A DNA stretch of 64,000 nucleotides from Pseudomonas sp. MAG733B (GCF_036884845.1 NZ_CP145732.1:1116001-1180000); one strand, 5' to 3'. Positions 20,040-29,925 are shown, counted from the first letter of the stretch. Notes: generated from the sequence alone by a model not told the origin. A program made the numbers and translations.

Positions 20040-20908
20040 GCGAAGTCGTACTCAGTGTCGAAAAGCTGATGATGCACTTCGGCGGCATCAAGGCGTTGAA
20101 CGATGTCAGCCTGCAGGTCAAGCGCAACTCGATCTTCGCCCTGATCGGCCCCAACGGTGCGGGCAAGACCACGGTGTTCAACTGCCTGACCGGGTTCTAC
20201 AAGGCCTCCGGCGGCAAGATCGAACTCAACGTGCGTGGCGAGCAGACCAACGTCATCAAGCTGCTGGGCGAATCGTTCAAACCGACCGATTTCGTCTCGC
20301 CTAAATCCTTCGCCAGTCGTTTGTTCTACAAGGCGTTCGGCGGCACCCACCTGGTGAACCGCGCCGGACTGGCGCGGACGTTCCAGAACATTCGCCTGTT
20401 CAAGGAAATGTCGGTGCTGGAAAACCTGCTGGTGGCCCAGCACATGTGGGTCAACCGCAACCTGCTGGCGGGCATCCTCAACACCAAGGGCTACCGCAAG
20501 GCCGAGAGCGATGCGCTGGACCATGCGTTCTACTGGCTGGAAGTGGTGGACCTGGTGGACTGTGCCAACCGCCTGGCCGGTGAGCTGTCCTACGGCCAGC
20601 AACGTCGTCTGGAAATCGCCCGCGCCATGTGCACCCGTCCGCAGATCATCTGCCTCGACGAACCGGCCGCCGGCCTCAACCCTCAGGAAACCGAAGCGCT
20701 GAGCGCGATGATCCGGCTGCTGCGCGACGAGCACGATCTGACCGTGGTGCTGATCGAACACGACATGGGCATGGTTATGAGTATTTCCGACCACATCGTG
20801 GTGCTGGACCACGGCGTCGTCATCGCCGAGGGCGGCCCCGACGACATCCGCAACGACCCGAAAGTGATTGCCGCCTATCTGGGCGCCGATGAAGAGGAAG
20901 TGGTATGA
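20036..20908 (+). CDS. braF: Branched-chain amino acid ABC transporter ATPase (LivG type)
   Basis: The protein has 290 aa with Walker A GPNGAGKTT (38-46), signature LSYGQQRRLE and Walker B IICLDEPAAGL followed by an H-loop (IEHDMGMV). A longer segment between Walker A and the Q-loop region (about residues 60-110) is usual for this subfamily. It overlaps braE and braG by four bases at each end, so translation is coupled. Confidence 0.95.
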   Translation: MSEVVLSVEKLMMHFGGIKALNDVSLQVKRNSIFALIGPNGAGKTTVFNCLTGFYKASGGKIELNVRGEQTNVIKLLGESFKPTDFVSPKSFASRLFYKAFGGTHLVNRAGLARTFQNIRLFKEMSVLENLLVAQHMWVNRNLLAGILNTKGYRKAESDALDHAFYWLEVVDLVDCANRLAGELSYGQQRRLEIARAMCTRPQIICLDEPAAGLNPQETEALSAMIRLLRDEHDLTVVLIEHDMGMVMSISDHIVVLDHGVVIAEGGPDDIRNDPKVIAAYLGADEEEVV

Positions 20909-21621
20909 CCCAACCCATCCTCGAACTCAAGGATCTGAACGTGTTCTACGGCCCGATCCAGGCCCTCAAAGGCGTGTCGCTGCACATCAACGAAGGTGAA
21001 ACGGTCAGCCTGATCGGCTCCAACGGTGCCGGCAAGTCGACGCTGCTGATGTCGATCTTCGGTCAGCCGCGGGCGTCGGACGGGCAGATCCTCTATCAGG
21101 GCGTGGACATCACCCACAAGTCGTCGCACTACATCGCCTCCAACGGCATCGCGCAATCGCCGGAAGGCCGGCGGGTGTTCCCCGACATGACCGTCGAGGA
21201 AAACCTGCTGATGGGTACCATTCCAATTGGTGACAAGTACGCCAAGGAAGACATGCAGCGCATGTTCAAGTTGTTCCCGCGACTTGAAGAGCGGCGCACT
21301 CAGCGCGCGATGACCATGTCCGGCGGCGAGCAGCAAATGCTCGCCATCGCTCGCGCCTTGATGAGTCGGCCGAAGTTGTTGCTGCTTGATGAGCCGAGCC
21401 TGGGCCTGGCGCCGATCGTGGTGAAGCAGATTTTCGCCACCCTGCGCGAACTGGCGAAAACCGGCATGACCATCTTCCTGGTGGAGCAGAACGCCAACCA
21501 CGCCCTTCGCTTGTCCGACCGTGCTTACGTGATGGTCAACGGCGAAATTCGCATGACGGGTACCGGCAAGGAGTTGCTGGTCAACGAGGATGTGCGTAAC
21601 GCCTATCTCGGCGGGCACTAG
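20905..21621 (+). CDS. braG: Branched-chain amino acid ABC transporter ATPase (LivF type)
   Basis: The protein has 238 aa with Walker A GSNGAGKST (38-46), signature MSGGEQQMLA, Walker B LLLLDEPSLGL and the LivF-specific AQSPEGRRVFPDMTVEENL. It is the last gene of the operon and is followed by a strong terminator. Confidence 0.95.
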   Translation: MTQPILELKDLNVFYGPIQALKGVSLHINEGETVSLIGSNGAGKSTLLMSIFGQPRASDGQILYQGVDITHKSSHYIASNGIAQSPEGRRVFPDMTVEENLLMGTIPIGDKYAKEDMQRMFKLFPRLEERRTQRAMTMSGGEQQMLAIARALMSRPKLLLLDEPSLGLAPIVVKQIFATLRELAKTGMTIFLVEQNANHALRLSDRAYVMVNGEIRMTGTGKELLVNEDVRNAYLGGH

Positions 21622-21639
21622 ATCGTTAGCGTTCAACAA

Positions 21640-21675
21640 AACGCCCTGACGTGCTCAACGTCAGGGCGTTTTTTT
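21640..21675 (+). terminator. Rho-independent terminator of the bra operon
   Basis: ACGCCCTGACGT-gctca-ACGTCAGGGCGT is a perfect 12-bp stem followed by seven T residues, 19 bases past the braG stop. Confidence 0.9.
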
Positions 21676-21697
21676 ATGCGCGCTCCGTGGTGGCTGT

Positions 21698-21787
21698 TGT
21701 AGGAGCTGTCGAGTGAAACGAGGCTGCGATCTTTTGATCTTGTTTTCAGATCAAGTCAACAGATCGCAGCCTTCGGCAGCTCCTACA
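21698..21787. repeat. Long palindromic repeat, TGTAGGAGCTG...GCTGCGATC family
   Basis: TGTAGGAGCTGTCGAGTGAAACGAGGCTGCGATC-type arm faces its inverted copy (GATCGCAGCCTTCGGCAGCT then CCTACA). A shorter relative is at 32009-32073. Confidence 0.8.
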
Positions 21788-21815
21788 AGAGCGGTGTTGC
21801 GACGTAAAGTAAAAT

Positions 21816-22302
21816 TGTGGAAAACAAATTCCCCAAGCTCCCAAACCGCGACATAAAGCCGCTGCAAACAGTTGTTTTGTCACGGTTTTGACTTGTCCCC
21901 GTTTGCTGTGGAGCTGGCTGTGAATAACGTGGGAGTAGCTGGCTGAGAGCCTTTCAATCCGTGGCCTCCAGCGATATGGTTGTTTTTTGATCAGGCGTTT
22001 TTGCGGGGCTTCAGGGTGGGTTTGTCAACCTTTTTCTGGGTGACGAAAGTGCAGCAAGTTACAGTGAACAAACCTGTGGATAAGTCTGTGATTAAACTCT
22101 GGAAAGACTTGGCTGAAGGCCGTGGTTACTGGCTTGCGGCCATCGTCGGTTTGACCGGCTGTTCGGGAAAATTGCCATGGGCTACACAGCAGGTCCGTCA
22201 GGGTCAAGCAAAAAAGTTTTAAAACGCCTCGCAAAGCCTTGTGGATAGCGGCTTTCAGCTTTTCCACTTGCCCCCGGAATGTGTGGATGGGGCTGTGGAT
22301 AA
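21816..22302. other. Non-coding stretch with a cluster of DnaA-box-like nonamers
   Basis: Between braG and the next gene (21622-22465) I find no convincing gene. TGTGGATAA, the exact complement of the DnaA box TTATCCACA, occurs at 22075-22083 and 22294-22302. One-base variants lie at 21816-21824 (TGTGGAAAA), 21919-21927 (TGTGAATAA), 22240-22248 (TGTGGATAG) and 22282-22290 (TGTGGATGG). All point the same way. An 80-codon open frame at 21980-22222 has no recognisable family and overlaps the boxes. Confidence 0.6.
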
Positions 22303-22393
22303 CGTGCGCGCACATGGCTGCAAGCCACGGAAGGTAAGGTGTCGCGTGGTTTGGTCGTTTTTTGTACAGGTTGTGCGGTGGTTGCCGCTGTGA

Positions 22394-23236
<843 letters not shown>

Positions 23237-23252
23237 TACCGAGTCATAGTTT

Positions 23253-23316
23253 TTCGCGAGCAAGCCCGCTCCCACATTTGACCGCGATCCAATGTGGGAG
23301 CGGGCTTGCTCGCGAA
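23253..23316. repeat. REP-type doublet after the SDR gene
   Basis: TTCGCGAGCAAGCCCGCTCC(CACA) and its inverted copy TGTGGGAGCGGGCTTGCTCG(CGAA) with a 16-base spacer, the tightest doublet in the window. Confidence 0.9.
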
Positions 23317-23408
23317 GGGGCCGGCTCAGGTGACACAAAGCTTCAGCTAGACTCCTCCCTCAAGCAAGCCGCCACACCCGGTGGCCTAGAGGTATTAGAG
23401 GAGAAAAA

Positions 23409-24314
23409 GTGAGCAATCGAGGCGAGCAGTCGCTGCTCAAGCAATCGACCTTCCTGATGCTCGCCGTGACAGTCGCCGGGATCATCACCGGTTTTGTCTC
23501 GGGTGCCCAATCGATCCTGTTCGATGGCTTCTTTTCGCTGATCGCGGCGTTCATCAAGGTGCTGATGCTGATCACCGCCCGAATGATCGCCAAGGAGAGC
23601 AATCAGCGCTTCCAGTTCGGCTCCTGGCATCTGGAGCCCATGGTGTTGGTGATCGAGGGCAGTTTCATTTTCCTGGTCGCCATTTATGCCTTTCTCAACG
23701 GTGTGTTCGGCATTATCAGCGGTGGCCGCGAGGTCGAACTGGGGCTGGTGATCTTCTACGCCGCGTTCTTCACGGTCGTTGAGCTGATTTATTATTTCTA
23801 CGTCCGCCGTCGCAATCGCACACTCAAATCATCGCTGATCCAGTTCGACAACATCAGTTGGCTGGTGGACGCGATGCTGTCGGCGGGACTGCTGGTGAGT
23901 TTCCTCATCGCGCTGCTGCTCAAGACTCAGGGTTACGGCAAGTGGGCGGTGTACGTCGACCCGATGATTCTGATTCTGCTGGCCTTGGGCATGCTCCCCC
24001 CGGCGTACAAAATCCTCGGCCCGGCATTGCGCGATGTGTTGGGAATTGTCCCGGATCAACTGGACGACAAGGTGCGTCAGGTGATGGACGTGGCCAAGGT
24101 GGAGCATGGTTTCGACGATTACATTTCCTACGTGCAGAAACACGGTCGGGCCTGTTTTATCGAAATTCACATCGTGTTGCCGAAGGATTATTGGCTGGAT
24201 GGCGTGGGCCAACTGGACAGTTTGCGCGAGGAAATTTCCGCGAAGCTCGGCAAACCGGATGCCGCACGATGGTTGACCATCAGTTTTACCGGGGACCGGA
24301 AGTGGATTGAGTGA
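23409..24314 (+). CDS. Cation diffusion facilitator-like transporter, atypical metal site
   Basis: The protein has 301 aa with about six membrane segments and a C-terminal cytoplasmic domain (PDQLDDKVRQVMDVAKVEHG...CFIEIHIVLP). GTG at 23409 follows GAGGAGA by six bases. The fold matches CDF exporters. The transport-site residues differ from zinc exporters such as YiiP: the TM2 DxxxD appears as Asp39-GFF-Ser43, and the TM5 HxxxD as Ser150-WLV-Asp154. It may move another cation or work differently. The metal cannot be predicted. Confidence 0.85.
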   Translation: MSNRGEQSLLKQSTFLMLAVTVAGIITGFVSGAQSILFDGFFSLIAAFIKVLMLITARMIAKESNQRFQFGSWHLEPMVLVIEGSFIFLVAIYAFLNGVFGIISGGREVELGLVIFYAAFFTVVELIYYFYVRRRNRTLKSSLIQFDNISWLVDAMLSAGLLVSFLIALLLKTQGYGKWAVYVDPMILILLALGMLPPAYKILGPALRDVLGIVPDQLDDKVRQVMDVAKVEHGFDDYISYVQKHGRACFIEIHIVLPKDYWLDGVGQLDSLREEISAKLGKPDAARWLTISFTGDRKWIE

Positions 24315-24332
24315 CTTCCGATCCTTTCGATA

Positions 24333-25466
24333 TCAGTCGAGGTACTCGGCCAACCCGCGATAGCAAGTCGCCAAGTGATAAGGCGTGGTCGACGGCATAT
24401 CCCGACGACTGACTTCACCTTGCTCATCACGGCATTCATACCAGCCACCGGCATGCAGCGAGCGTTGCTGCAACGCCTGCAATTGGCGCAGCACCTCAGC
24501 TTCGCTGTCCGGCCGCAACGTCAACGCACGCAAATACTCGGCCTGCGCCCAGATACGCTGGGTGGCGTCCCGGGCGCCGCCATCCGGCCCCAGATCAAGC
24601 ATGGCCCGCACCGCACCGGTTTGTTGATCGACACCCAGTTGTTCGGTGAACGCGAAGGCGCGCTCCAGCGAAGCATGCAGTTTCGAGCCGCGCAGCAGCT
24701 CCGATGATTCCAGCAGGAAATACCATTCGAACTGGTGTCCCGGCTCAAACCAGTTATCCACAGCCCCCAACGGTTTTTCCATCAACACGCCGTGTTGCGG
24801 ATCGATAAAACGCTTCTGCATGGCTGTGCACAACTCGACGAGTGCGCGTTGGACGCCGAGGTCTTCGCGTACCGCCAGCGTGGCGAGGAAGGCTTCGGCC
24901 AGGTGCATCAACGGGTTCTGCAACGGTCCGCTGTTCAACGATGACCAGTCACGGTCAAGGCTGGCTTCATACAGGCCATCGCCGGTGGCAAAACGTCGGG
25001 CAATCACTTCCAGGGCGGCGTTGAGCACCGACTCCACCAACGGCTCGCGAACTTTGTTCCAGTAATGGGCGCAGGCGAACAGGATGAAGGCGTGGGTGTA
25101 GAGGTCTTTGCGCTGATCCAGCGGCGCGCCGTGCGGGTCGATGCTGTAGAACCAGCCGCCGTGCTCGGCATCGTGAAAGTGCCGCTGCAAGGAACGGAAC
25201 AGCGCTGCCGCACGCTCTTCGGCATCCGGCACCTGGCCGATCAGACTGGCAAACAGATACAACTGCCGCGCACAGGCCATGGCCCGGTAGCGTTGAGGTG
25301 GCAGGGGATTGTGCTCGGCGTCCAGCGCCTCATAAGGCAGCGCCATCTCGGCATTCCAGCCGGGACCTTGCCAAAGCGGCACGATCACGTTGTGGAAGTG
25401 CTGTTGCACCGAGGCGAACAGGGCGTTCAGTTCAGGCTGGGAAGCGGAGCGGGAAACAGGCGGCAT
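24333..25466 (-). CDS. AGE-family sugar epimerase/isomerase
   Basis: The protein has 377 aa and reads as an alpha6/alpha6-barrel N-acylglucosamine 2-epimerase-family enzyme (HGGWFYSIDPHGAPLDQRKDLYTHAFILFA, NPLMHLAEAFLA, PGHQFEWYFLL). Members isomerise mannose/fructose, epimerise cellobiose or act on sulphosugars, and the sequence alone does not decide between them. The gene converges on the CDF gene with only 18 bases between stops. Confidence 0.85.
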   Translation of the reverse strand: MPPVSRSASQPELNALFASVQQHFHNVIVPLWQGPGWNAEMALPYEALDAEHNPLPPQRYRAMACARQLYLFASLIGQVPDAEERAAALFRSLQRHFHDAEHGGWFYSIDPHGAPLDQRKDLYTHAFILFACAHYWNKVREPLVESVLNAALEVIARRFATGDGLYEASLDRDWSSLNSGPLQNPLMHLAEAFLATLAVREDLGVQRALVELCTAMQKRFIDPQHGVLMEKPLGAVDNWFEPGHQFEWYFLLESSELLRGSKLHASLERAFAFTEQLGVDQQTGAVRAMLDLGPDGGARDATQRIWAQAEYLRALTLRPDSEAEVLRQLQALQQRSLHAGGWYECRDEQGEVSRRDMPSTTPYHLATCYRGLAEYLD

Positions 25467-25542
25467 TGGCTGGCGTCGTCACGGCAGGGGCGATTGCGCG
25501 ACATGTTAACAGGCCTGAGAGGCGTGGTGTCCGTCAGGCCGT

Positions 25543-25609
25543 CATCGCTGGCAAGCCAGCTCCCACAGGTTAAGCGCAAATCCTTGTGGGAGCTGGCTTG
25601 CCAGCGATG
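25543..25609. repeat. REP-type doublet, CATCGCTGGCAAGCCAGCTC family
   Basis: CATCGCTGGCAAGCCAGCTC(CCACA) and its inverted copy with a 17-base spacer. Same family at 57508-57579 and half of 9810-9901. Confidence 0.9.
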
Positions 25610-25632
25610 AGGCCAGTTCAGGCAATAGAGAA

Positions 25633-26205
25633 TCAGCCCGCCAACAACCAGACCCCGGTCGCCGCCGAAGCCGCACCCGCCAGCCGCACCAACGGCGCCG
25701 CAGCCTGCGGCAATACCCGCACCAGCGCATAACCCAACCCATGCAATGCCGCTGTCGCCGCGACAAACCCTGCGGCATACGGCCAAGGGCTCGACATGTC
25801 GGGCAGTTCCAGGCCATGGGCGACACCATGGAACAACGCGAACAGCGCCGTGGCGCCGACCGCCATGCTCAACGGCGGACGCACCGCCAAAGCCACCGCC
25901 AGGCCCAACGCCAGCACCGACGCGGCGATCCCGCTTTCCAGCGCCGGCAGGTTCAGCCCTTCAAAACCCAGCAACCCGCCCAGCAGCATGGTGCCGACGA
26001 AAGTGCACGGCAGCGCCCAGCGCGCCGCGCCTTGTTGCTGCGCCGCCCACAGGCCGACCGCGAGCATCGCCAGCAAGTGGTCGAGGCCGCCGATCGGGTG
26101 GCTGATGCCGGCGATCAAACCGTTATCGCCGTGCCCCGGGTGGGCGAAAGCGATGGCCGGGGTCAGCAGCAGGGCCATGGCGCCCAGAATGCGTTTCAGT
26201 GTCAT
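25633..26205 (-). CDS. ureJ: HupE/UreJ family nickel-related membrane protein
   Basis: The protein has 190 aa with a signal-like first segment ending AFA, then HPGHGD, followed by about six hydrophobic segments (ISHPIGGLDHLLAMLAVGLW, LFALFHGVAHGLE). HupE/UreJ proteins are proposed nickel permeases or metallo-carriers; the conserved HPxxGxDH (HPIGGLDH) is present. It is the last gene after ureE-ureF-ureG on the same strand, which supports a nickel role in urease maturation. Confidence 0.88.
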   Translation of the reverse strand: MTLKRILGAMALLLTPAIAFAHPGHGDNGLIAGISHPIGGLDHLLAMLAVGLWAAQQQGAARWALPCTFVGTMLLGGLLGFEGLNLPALESGIAASVLALGLAVALAVRPPLSMAVGATALFALFHGVAHGLELPDMSSPWPYAAGFVAATAALHGLGYALVRVLPQAAAPLVRLAGAASAATGVWLLAG

Positions 26206-26234
26206 GGATTGGCTTCCTTGTGGATAAATCGTAA

Positions 26235-26849
26235 TCAGGCAGCGGTCAGCAAGCCCTGGCGTTCGATGAAGGCGATGATCTCTTCCAGGCCCTGGCCGGT
26301 TTTCTGGTTGCTGAAGACGAATGGCTTGCCGTTGCGCATGCGCGTGGTGTCGCTGTCCATCAGGGTCAGCGACGCGCCTACCAGTGGTGCGAGGTCGATC
26401 TTGTTGATCACCAGCAGATCCGATTTGCAGATCCCCGGCCCGCCCTTGCGTGGCAACTTGTCGCCGGCGGAAACGTCGATCACGTAGATGGTCAGGTCGG
26501 ACAGTTCAGGGCTGAAGGTGGCCGAGAGGTTGTCGCCACCGGACTCCACCAGAATCAGGTCCAGGCCCGGAAAGCGGCGGTTGAGTTGATCCACCGCTTC
26601 GAGGTTGATCGAGGCGTCTTCACGGATTGCGGTGTGCGGGCAGCCGCCAGTTTCCACGCCGATAATGCGTTCCGGCGCCAATGCTTCGTTGCGTACCAGG
26701 AAATCGGCGTCTTCGCGGGTGTAGATGTCGTTGGTGACGACGGCCAGGTTGTAACGCTCGCGCAGGGCCAGGCAAAGGGCCAGGGTCAGGGCGGTTTTAC
26801 CGGAACCGACCGGGCCGCCGATGCCGACACGCAGAGGTTGTGTGTTCAT
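26235..26849 (-). CDS. ureG: Urease accessory GTPase
   Basis: The protein has 204 aa with P-loop GGPVGSGKT (11-19), the nickel-binding Cys70-Pro-His72 ([14 protein letters not shown]) and the G4 motif NKID. UreG binds nickel and GTP and, with UreF and UreD, delivers nickel to urease. The ATG at 26849 gives the family N-terminus [13 protein letters not shown]; the frame open upstream overlaps ureF and is not used. The gap to ureF is 23 bases. Confidence 0.97.
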   Translation of the reverse strand: MNTQPLRVGIGGPVGSGKTALTLALCLALRERYNLAVVTNDIYTREDADFLVRNEALAPERIIGVETGGCPHTAIREDASINLEAVDQLNRRFPGLDLILVESGGDNLSATFSPELSDLTIYVIDVSAGDKLPRKGGPGICKSDLLVINKIDLAPLVGASLTLMDSDTTRMRNGKPFVFSNQKTGQGLEEIIAFIERQGLLTAA

Positions 26850-26872
26850 GTGATTCTCCAAAATATGGGGCC

Positions 26873-27547
26873 CTAGGAACGGAACAGACGGCTGTACTGG
26901 CGCTCGTGGGCCATGCACGCCAGGGACAGGCCAAACGCGGCGCTGCCATAGTGGTCGGGGTTGATGTGGCTGGCGTCCTGCTGGGCTTGTTGCAGCAGCG
27001 GCAGCAGTTCGCTGGTCAGGCGTTGGGCGGCTTGCTGGCCCAGCGGCAGGGTTTTCATCAGCACCGCCAATTGGTTTTCCAGCCAGCTCCAGAGCCACGC
27101 GGCCAGCGCATCCTGCGGGCTGATTTGCCAGGCGCGGGCGGCCAATGCCCAGCCCAGCGCCAGGTGTGGTTCGCGGCGTTGCTCAAGAAAGGCACGCGCC
27201 GCAGCATCCAGTTCCGGCAGGCCGTTGAGCAACTGTTGCAAGGAGTAGCCCATCTGCCGGCTCTCCTGATGCAGTTCGCGGGTTTCCCGGCTGGCGCGGT
27301 GCTCTTCGCAGCGTTGCAGCAGTTCGCTCCAGTTTTCCTCTGCCGCCACCACGCAATGGGCGAGCAGCAACGGAGCTTCGAAGCGGGCAAGGTTGAGCAG
27401 CAATTGATCGCTGATCCAGCACCGCGCACTGTCGGGATCGTGGACGCGTCCGTTCTCCACGGCCATTTCCAGGCCTTGGGAATAGCTGTAGCCGCCAATC
27501 GGCAATTGCGGACTGGCCAGGCGCAGCAATGCCCATGCGGGGTTCAC
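26873..27547 (-). CDS. ureF: Urease accessory protein UreF
   Basis: The protein has 224 aa, all helical, beginning [20 protein letters not shown], the UreF signature. It bridges UreD-urease and UreG. It starts inside the ureE stop (4-base overlap), so translation is coupled. Confidence 0.96.
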   Translation of the reverse strand: MNPAWALLRLASPQLPIGGYSYSQGLEMAVENGRVHDPDSARCWISDQLLLNLARFEAPLLLAHCVVAAEENWSELLQRCEEHRASRETRELHQESRQMGYSLQQLLNGLPELDAAARAFLEQRREPHLALGWALAARAWQISPQDALAAWLWSWLENQLAVLMKTLPLGQQAAQRLTSELLPLLQQAQQDASHINPDHYGSAAFGLSLACMAHERQYSRLFRS

Positions 27548-28044
27548 AGGCGCACGCCGAATTGATGCAGTTTCGGTGGATAGTTGAAGTCTTCATCGCC
27601 GTGACGCGAATGATGATGGCCGCCGCCGTAGGCACCGTGTTCCGGCTGGAACGGCGCCTCGATGTTTTCGGCATGGGCGCCCAATTGTTCGAGCATGGCC
27701 TTGAGCACGTAATCGTCGAGCAGGCGCAACCAGCCATCCCCCACTTGCAGGGCAACATGACGATTGCCCAGGTGATAGGCCGCGCGAGTCAGTTCGAAGG
27801 CATTGGCGCAGGTGACGTGCAGCAGTTGTTCCGGGCGGGCGCAGACGCGGACGATGCGTCCGTCTTCGGCTTGTAAACATTCACCGTCGTACAACGGCGA
27901 TTGGCCGCGCTCCAAAAACAGCCCGACGTCTTCGCCCTCGGCACTGAAACAGCGCAAACGGCTTTTGCTCCGGGCTTCGAAGGTCAGGTGCAACTCGGCG
28001 GCCCAGACGGGTTGAGGGTCGATTCTGCGATGAATCACCAGCAT
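27544..28044 (-). CDS. ureE: Urease accessory nickel chaperone UreE
   Basis: The protein has 166 aa. The N-terminal peptide-binding domain and the nickel domain (YHLGNRHVALQV) are followed by a His-rich tail (GGGHHHSRHGDEDF), the nickel-storage segment. It is the first gene of the ureEFG(J) unit. No structural urease gene is adjacent: these lie about 26 kb away at 53874-58430. Confidence 0.96.
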   Translation of the reverse strand: MLVIHRRIDPQPVWAAELHLTFEARSKSRLRCFSAEGEDVGLFLERGQSPLYDGECLQAEDGRIVRVCARPEQLLHVTCANAFELTRAAYHLGNRHVALQVGDGWLRLLDDYVLKAMLEQLGAHAENIEAPFQPEHGAYGGGHHHSRHGDEDFNYPPKLHQFGVRL

Positions 28045-28220
28045 CGGAAAGCTTCCAGCAATGGACGATGCTCAGGCTAGAGCAAGGGGCTTGCCAATCG
28101 GCGTGATGTGTAGGAAATGGCTGACGGAGGTGTAGGGCGAGGTAGGGCGGGGCGTGGGTTTTGAGTAATGTTGGTGCGCCAATTTTTTCTGTGCACCAAC
28201 TTGCAGCGAGATTGATGTTT

Positions 28221-28308
28221 TGTGGGAGCGGGCTTGCTCGCGAATGGGGCGCCGCGGTATTTCAGGTAATCCGCGTTATCGTTCTTCGCGAGCAAGCCCG
28301 CTCCCACA
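28221..28308. repeat. REP-type doublet upstream of ureE
   Basis: TGTGGGAGCGGGCTTGCTCG(CGAA) with its inverted copy. It lies between ureE and the TetR gene; the ureE promoter must lie between it and 28044. Confidence 0.88.
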
Positions 28309-28315
28309 AAGGGCA

Positions 28316-28948
28316 TCACTCCGTGCTGCCCAGGCCTTGCCAATGCTTGAGGCCGATAAAGATAAAACGCAGTTGCTGAGTAATTTTTGCCTGGGGCGTC
28401 AGGTGTTCCGGCAGCGCCTCGGCCGGTGGGTCGATGATGTCCGGCAAGGTGGCGAACACGCTTTTGACGATCAGATCGGCCATGACACTCAAACCGGCGA
28501 TGTCCAGGTGTTGCAGCTTGGGCATCAACGACAGATCGGCAGCGAGGTCCGAGCTGATGTCTTCGCGCAGACGACCGATGGCCAAACGCACTGGCAGCGA
28601 GCCGCCGTACTGTTCGCGAGCCAGAAACAGGAATTGCGAACGGTTGGCGCTGACGACGTCGAGAAAGATCCGCACCGAGGCATCGATAATGCCGCCCATG
28701 ACGAACTCGTTGTGCCGCACCAGGCGAATGGTTTCACGGAAGGTCTGGCCGACTTCGCTGACCAGCACCAGGCCCAGTTCATCCATATCGGCAAAATGCC
28801 GGTAGAAACCGGTGGGAACGATACCGGCGGTTTTCGCCACTTCGCGCAGGCTCAGGCTGCCGAATCCTCGGCCGCCTTCCATCAGGCGACGGGCAGCGTC
28901 CATCAGGGCGTTGCGGGTTTGTTGTTTCTGTTCGGCGCGGGGCAGCAT
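28316..28948 (-). CDS. TetR family regulator (FabR/DesT-like)
   Basis: The protein has 210 aa from the ATG at 28948 (MLPRAEQKQQTRNALMDAAR); a GTG 12 codons upstream is less likely. The N-terminal helix-turn-helix (LSLREVAKTAGIVPTGFYRHF) and the following DMDELGLVLVSEVGQTFRET resemble the FabR group that controls unsaturated fatty-acid genes. No lipid gene is adjacent, so the target is not clear from context. No strong ribosome site is visible. Confidence 0.82.
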   Translation of the reverse strand: MLPRAEQKQQTRNALMDAARRLMEGGRGFGSLSLREVAKTAGIVPTGFYRHFADMDELGLVLVSEVGQTFRETIRLVRHNEFVMGGIIDASVRIFLDVVSANRSQFLFLAREQYGGSLPVRLAIGRLREDISSDLAADLSLMPKLQHLDIAGLSVMADLIVKSVFATLPDIIDPPAEALPEHLTPQAKITQQLRFIFIGLKHWQGLGSTE

Positions 28949-29073
28949 CGCAAGGGCGTTTTCTGAAGAAGGACAGCGGCGCACTCTAGCAAATCGGCTT
29001 TGCCGGCGTCGAACGGCGATAGGGGGATCAGGCGAGGAGATGCGGCGTCTATAAAGTGAAAGGCCAGAATGTC

Positions 29074-29104
29074 AAAAGCCCAATCCGGTGATTGGGCTTT
29101 TTTT
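29074..29104. terminator. Terminator of the 13-residue-repeat protein gene
   Basis: AAAAGCCCAATC-cggt-GATTGGGCTTTT with A and T runs on both sides. It is 17 bases downstream of the minus-strand gene ending at 29121. Confidence 0.88.
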
Positions 29105-29120
29105 CAGGGCCGCCATGGGC

Positions 29121-29537
29121 TCAGCTCGTAGCGCTGTTGCGTTCGATTACACGGTCACCACCGCCTTCGGCAAGGGTTTGACCTGGAGTGCGATCGGAAC
29201 CGTCAGCGGCAAGGGTTTGACCTGGGGTGCGATCGGAACCGTCAGCGGCAAGGGTCTGGCCCGGAGTGCGATCGGAACCGTCAGCAGCAACAGTCTGGCC
29301 TTGTTTGGTTTGGTCGTAGCCATCTTCAGTGATCAGGTTTTTTTCTTTCAGGCGATCGTTACCGCCTTCGGCCAGGGTTTGGCCCGGGGTGCGATCGGAA
29401 CCATCGGCAGCGACGGTTTGGCTGAACACCGAGTGGTTATCTTTGACTTGCGGAGTGGCTTGGTCAGCGGCCGGCAGTGCGAAAGCAGTGCTGGTCAGCA
29501 TTGAAAGTGTAAGGCTAAGCAGAAGTTGGCGTTTCAT
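29121..29537 (-). CDS. Secreted 13-residue tandem-repeat protein, unknown function
   Basis: The protein has 138 aa: a signal peptide (MKRQLLLSLTLSMLTSTAFA, cut near 20), a short linker, then seven units of 13-15 residues from residue 40 with consensus QT(V/L)A(A/E)(D/G)G(S/N)DRTPG. Three consecutive units (81-119) are identical except for one V/L change. The rest vary (AEGGNDRLKEKN, ITEDGYDQTKQG). The mature protein is Gly/Asp/Thr-rich, probably disordered and periplasmic or exported. GGAG lies nine bases before the ATG at 29537. It has its own terminator. I do not recognise a characterised relative. Confidence 0.8.
   Translation of the reverse strand: MKRQLLLSLTLSMLTSTAFALPAADQATPQVKDNHSVFSQTVAADGSDRTPGQTLAEGGNDRLKEKNLITEDGYDQTKQGQTVAADGSDRTPGQTLAADGSDRTPGQTLAADGSDRTPGQTLAEGGGDRVIERNSATS
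29181..29297. repeat. 39-bp tandem repeat inside the repeat-protein gene
   Basis: Three head-to-tail 39-bp units encode residues 81-119, and a separate copy lies at 29382-29420. The near-identity suggests recent expansion or gene-conversion-like upkeep, so copy number may differ among strains. Confidence 0.85.
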
Positions 29538-29925
29538 GATTGGGTGCTCCGTAGGAGGGCGATAAATTGGGTACGAGGGCAATGCTACTCTCGATAAGTC
29601 GATATAAAAGTTCATAAACGCAATGTTAATAATCAACGGAATTGATTGTTCTCTGCAGGCCTTGTAAACCGGGGCTTTCAATCCCGCGCGTTTGCACCGA
29701 GGTGGGTATTTTCGACTCACTCGCGCCACGTAAAAGTGCGGGGCCGGTAACGCCGAAGGCGACTGATTAGTCATGAATAGACTTGTCGATTGCTGGAAAA
29801 TCGGTCATCGGATTAAACCTGCGGGCCGTTTTTCAGTCGTAGATTCCATAGCGGGCCGGTTCTGGCCCAGCGTTTTTCATGTGCGTCGCGGTCGGGGCGC
29901 TCAGCCGTATCAGGAGCTTTGTGCA
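29538..29925. other. Divergent 388-base intergenic region
   Basis: It lies between the repeat-protein gene (minus) and the AsmA gene (plus). The half next to the repeat gene is AT-rich and should hold its promoter. AATCAA-cggaa-TTGATT at 29631-29647 is a short inverted repeat. An open frame continues upstream of the AsmA start but shows no family features. Confidence 0.5.

Noticed and set aside
21980..22222. 80-codon open frame after the bra operon
   Set aside because: No family resemblance and no ribosome site; it lies across the DnaA-box-like cluster.
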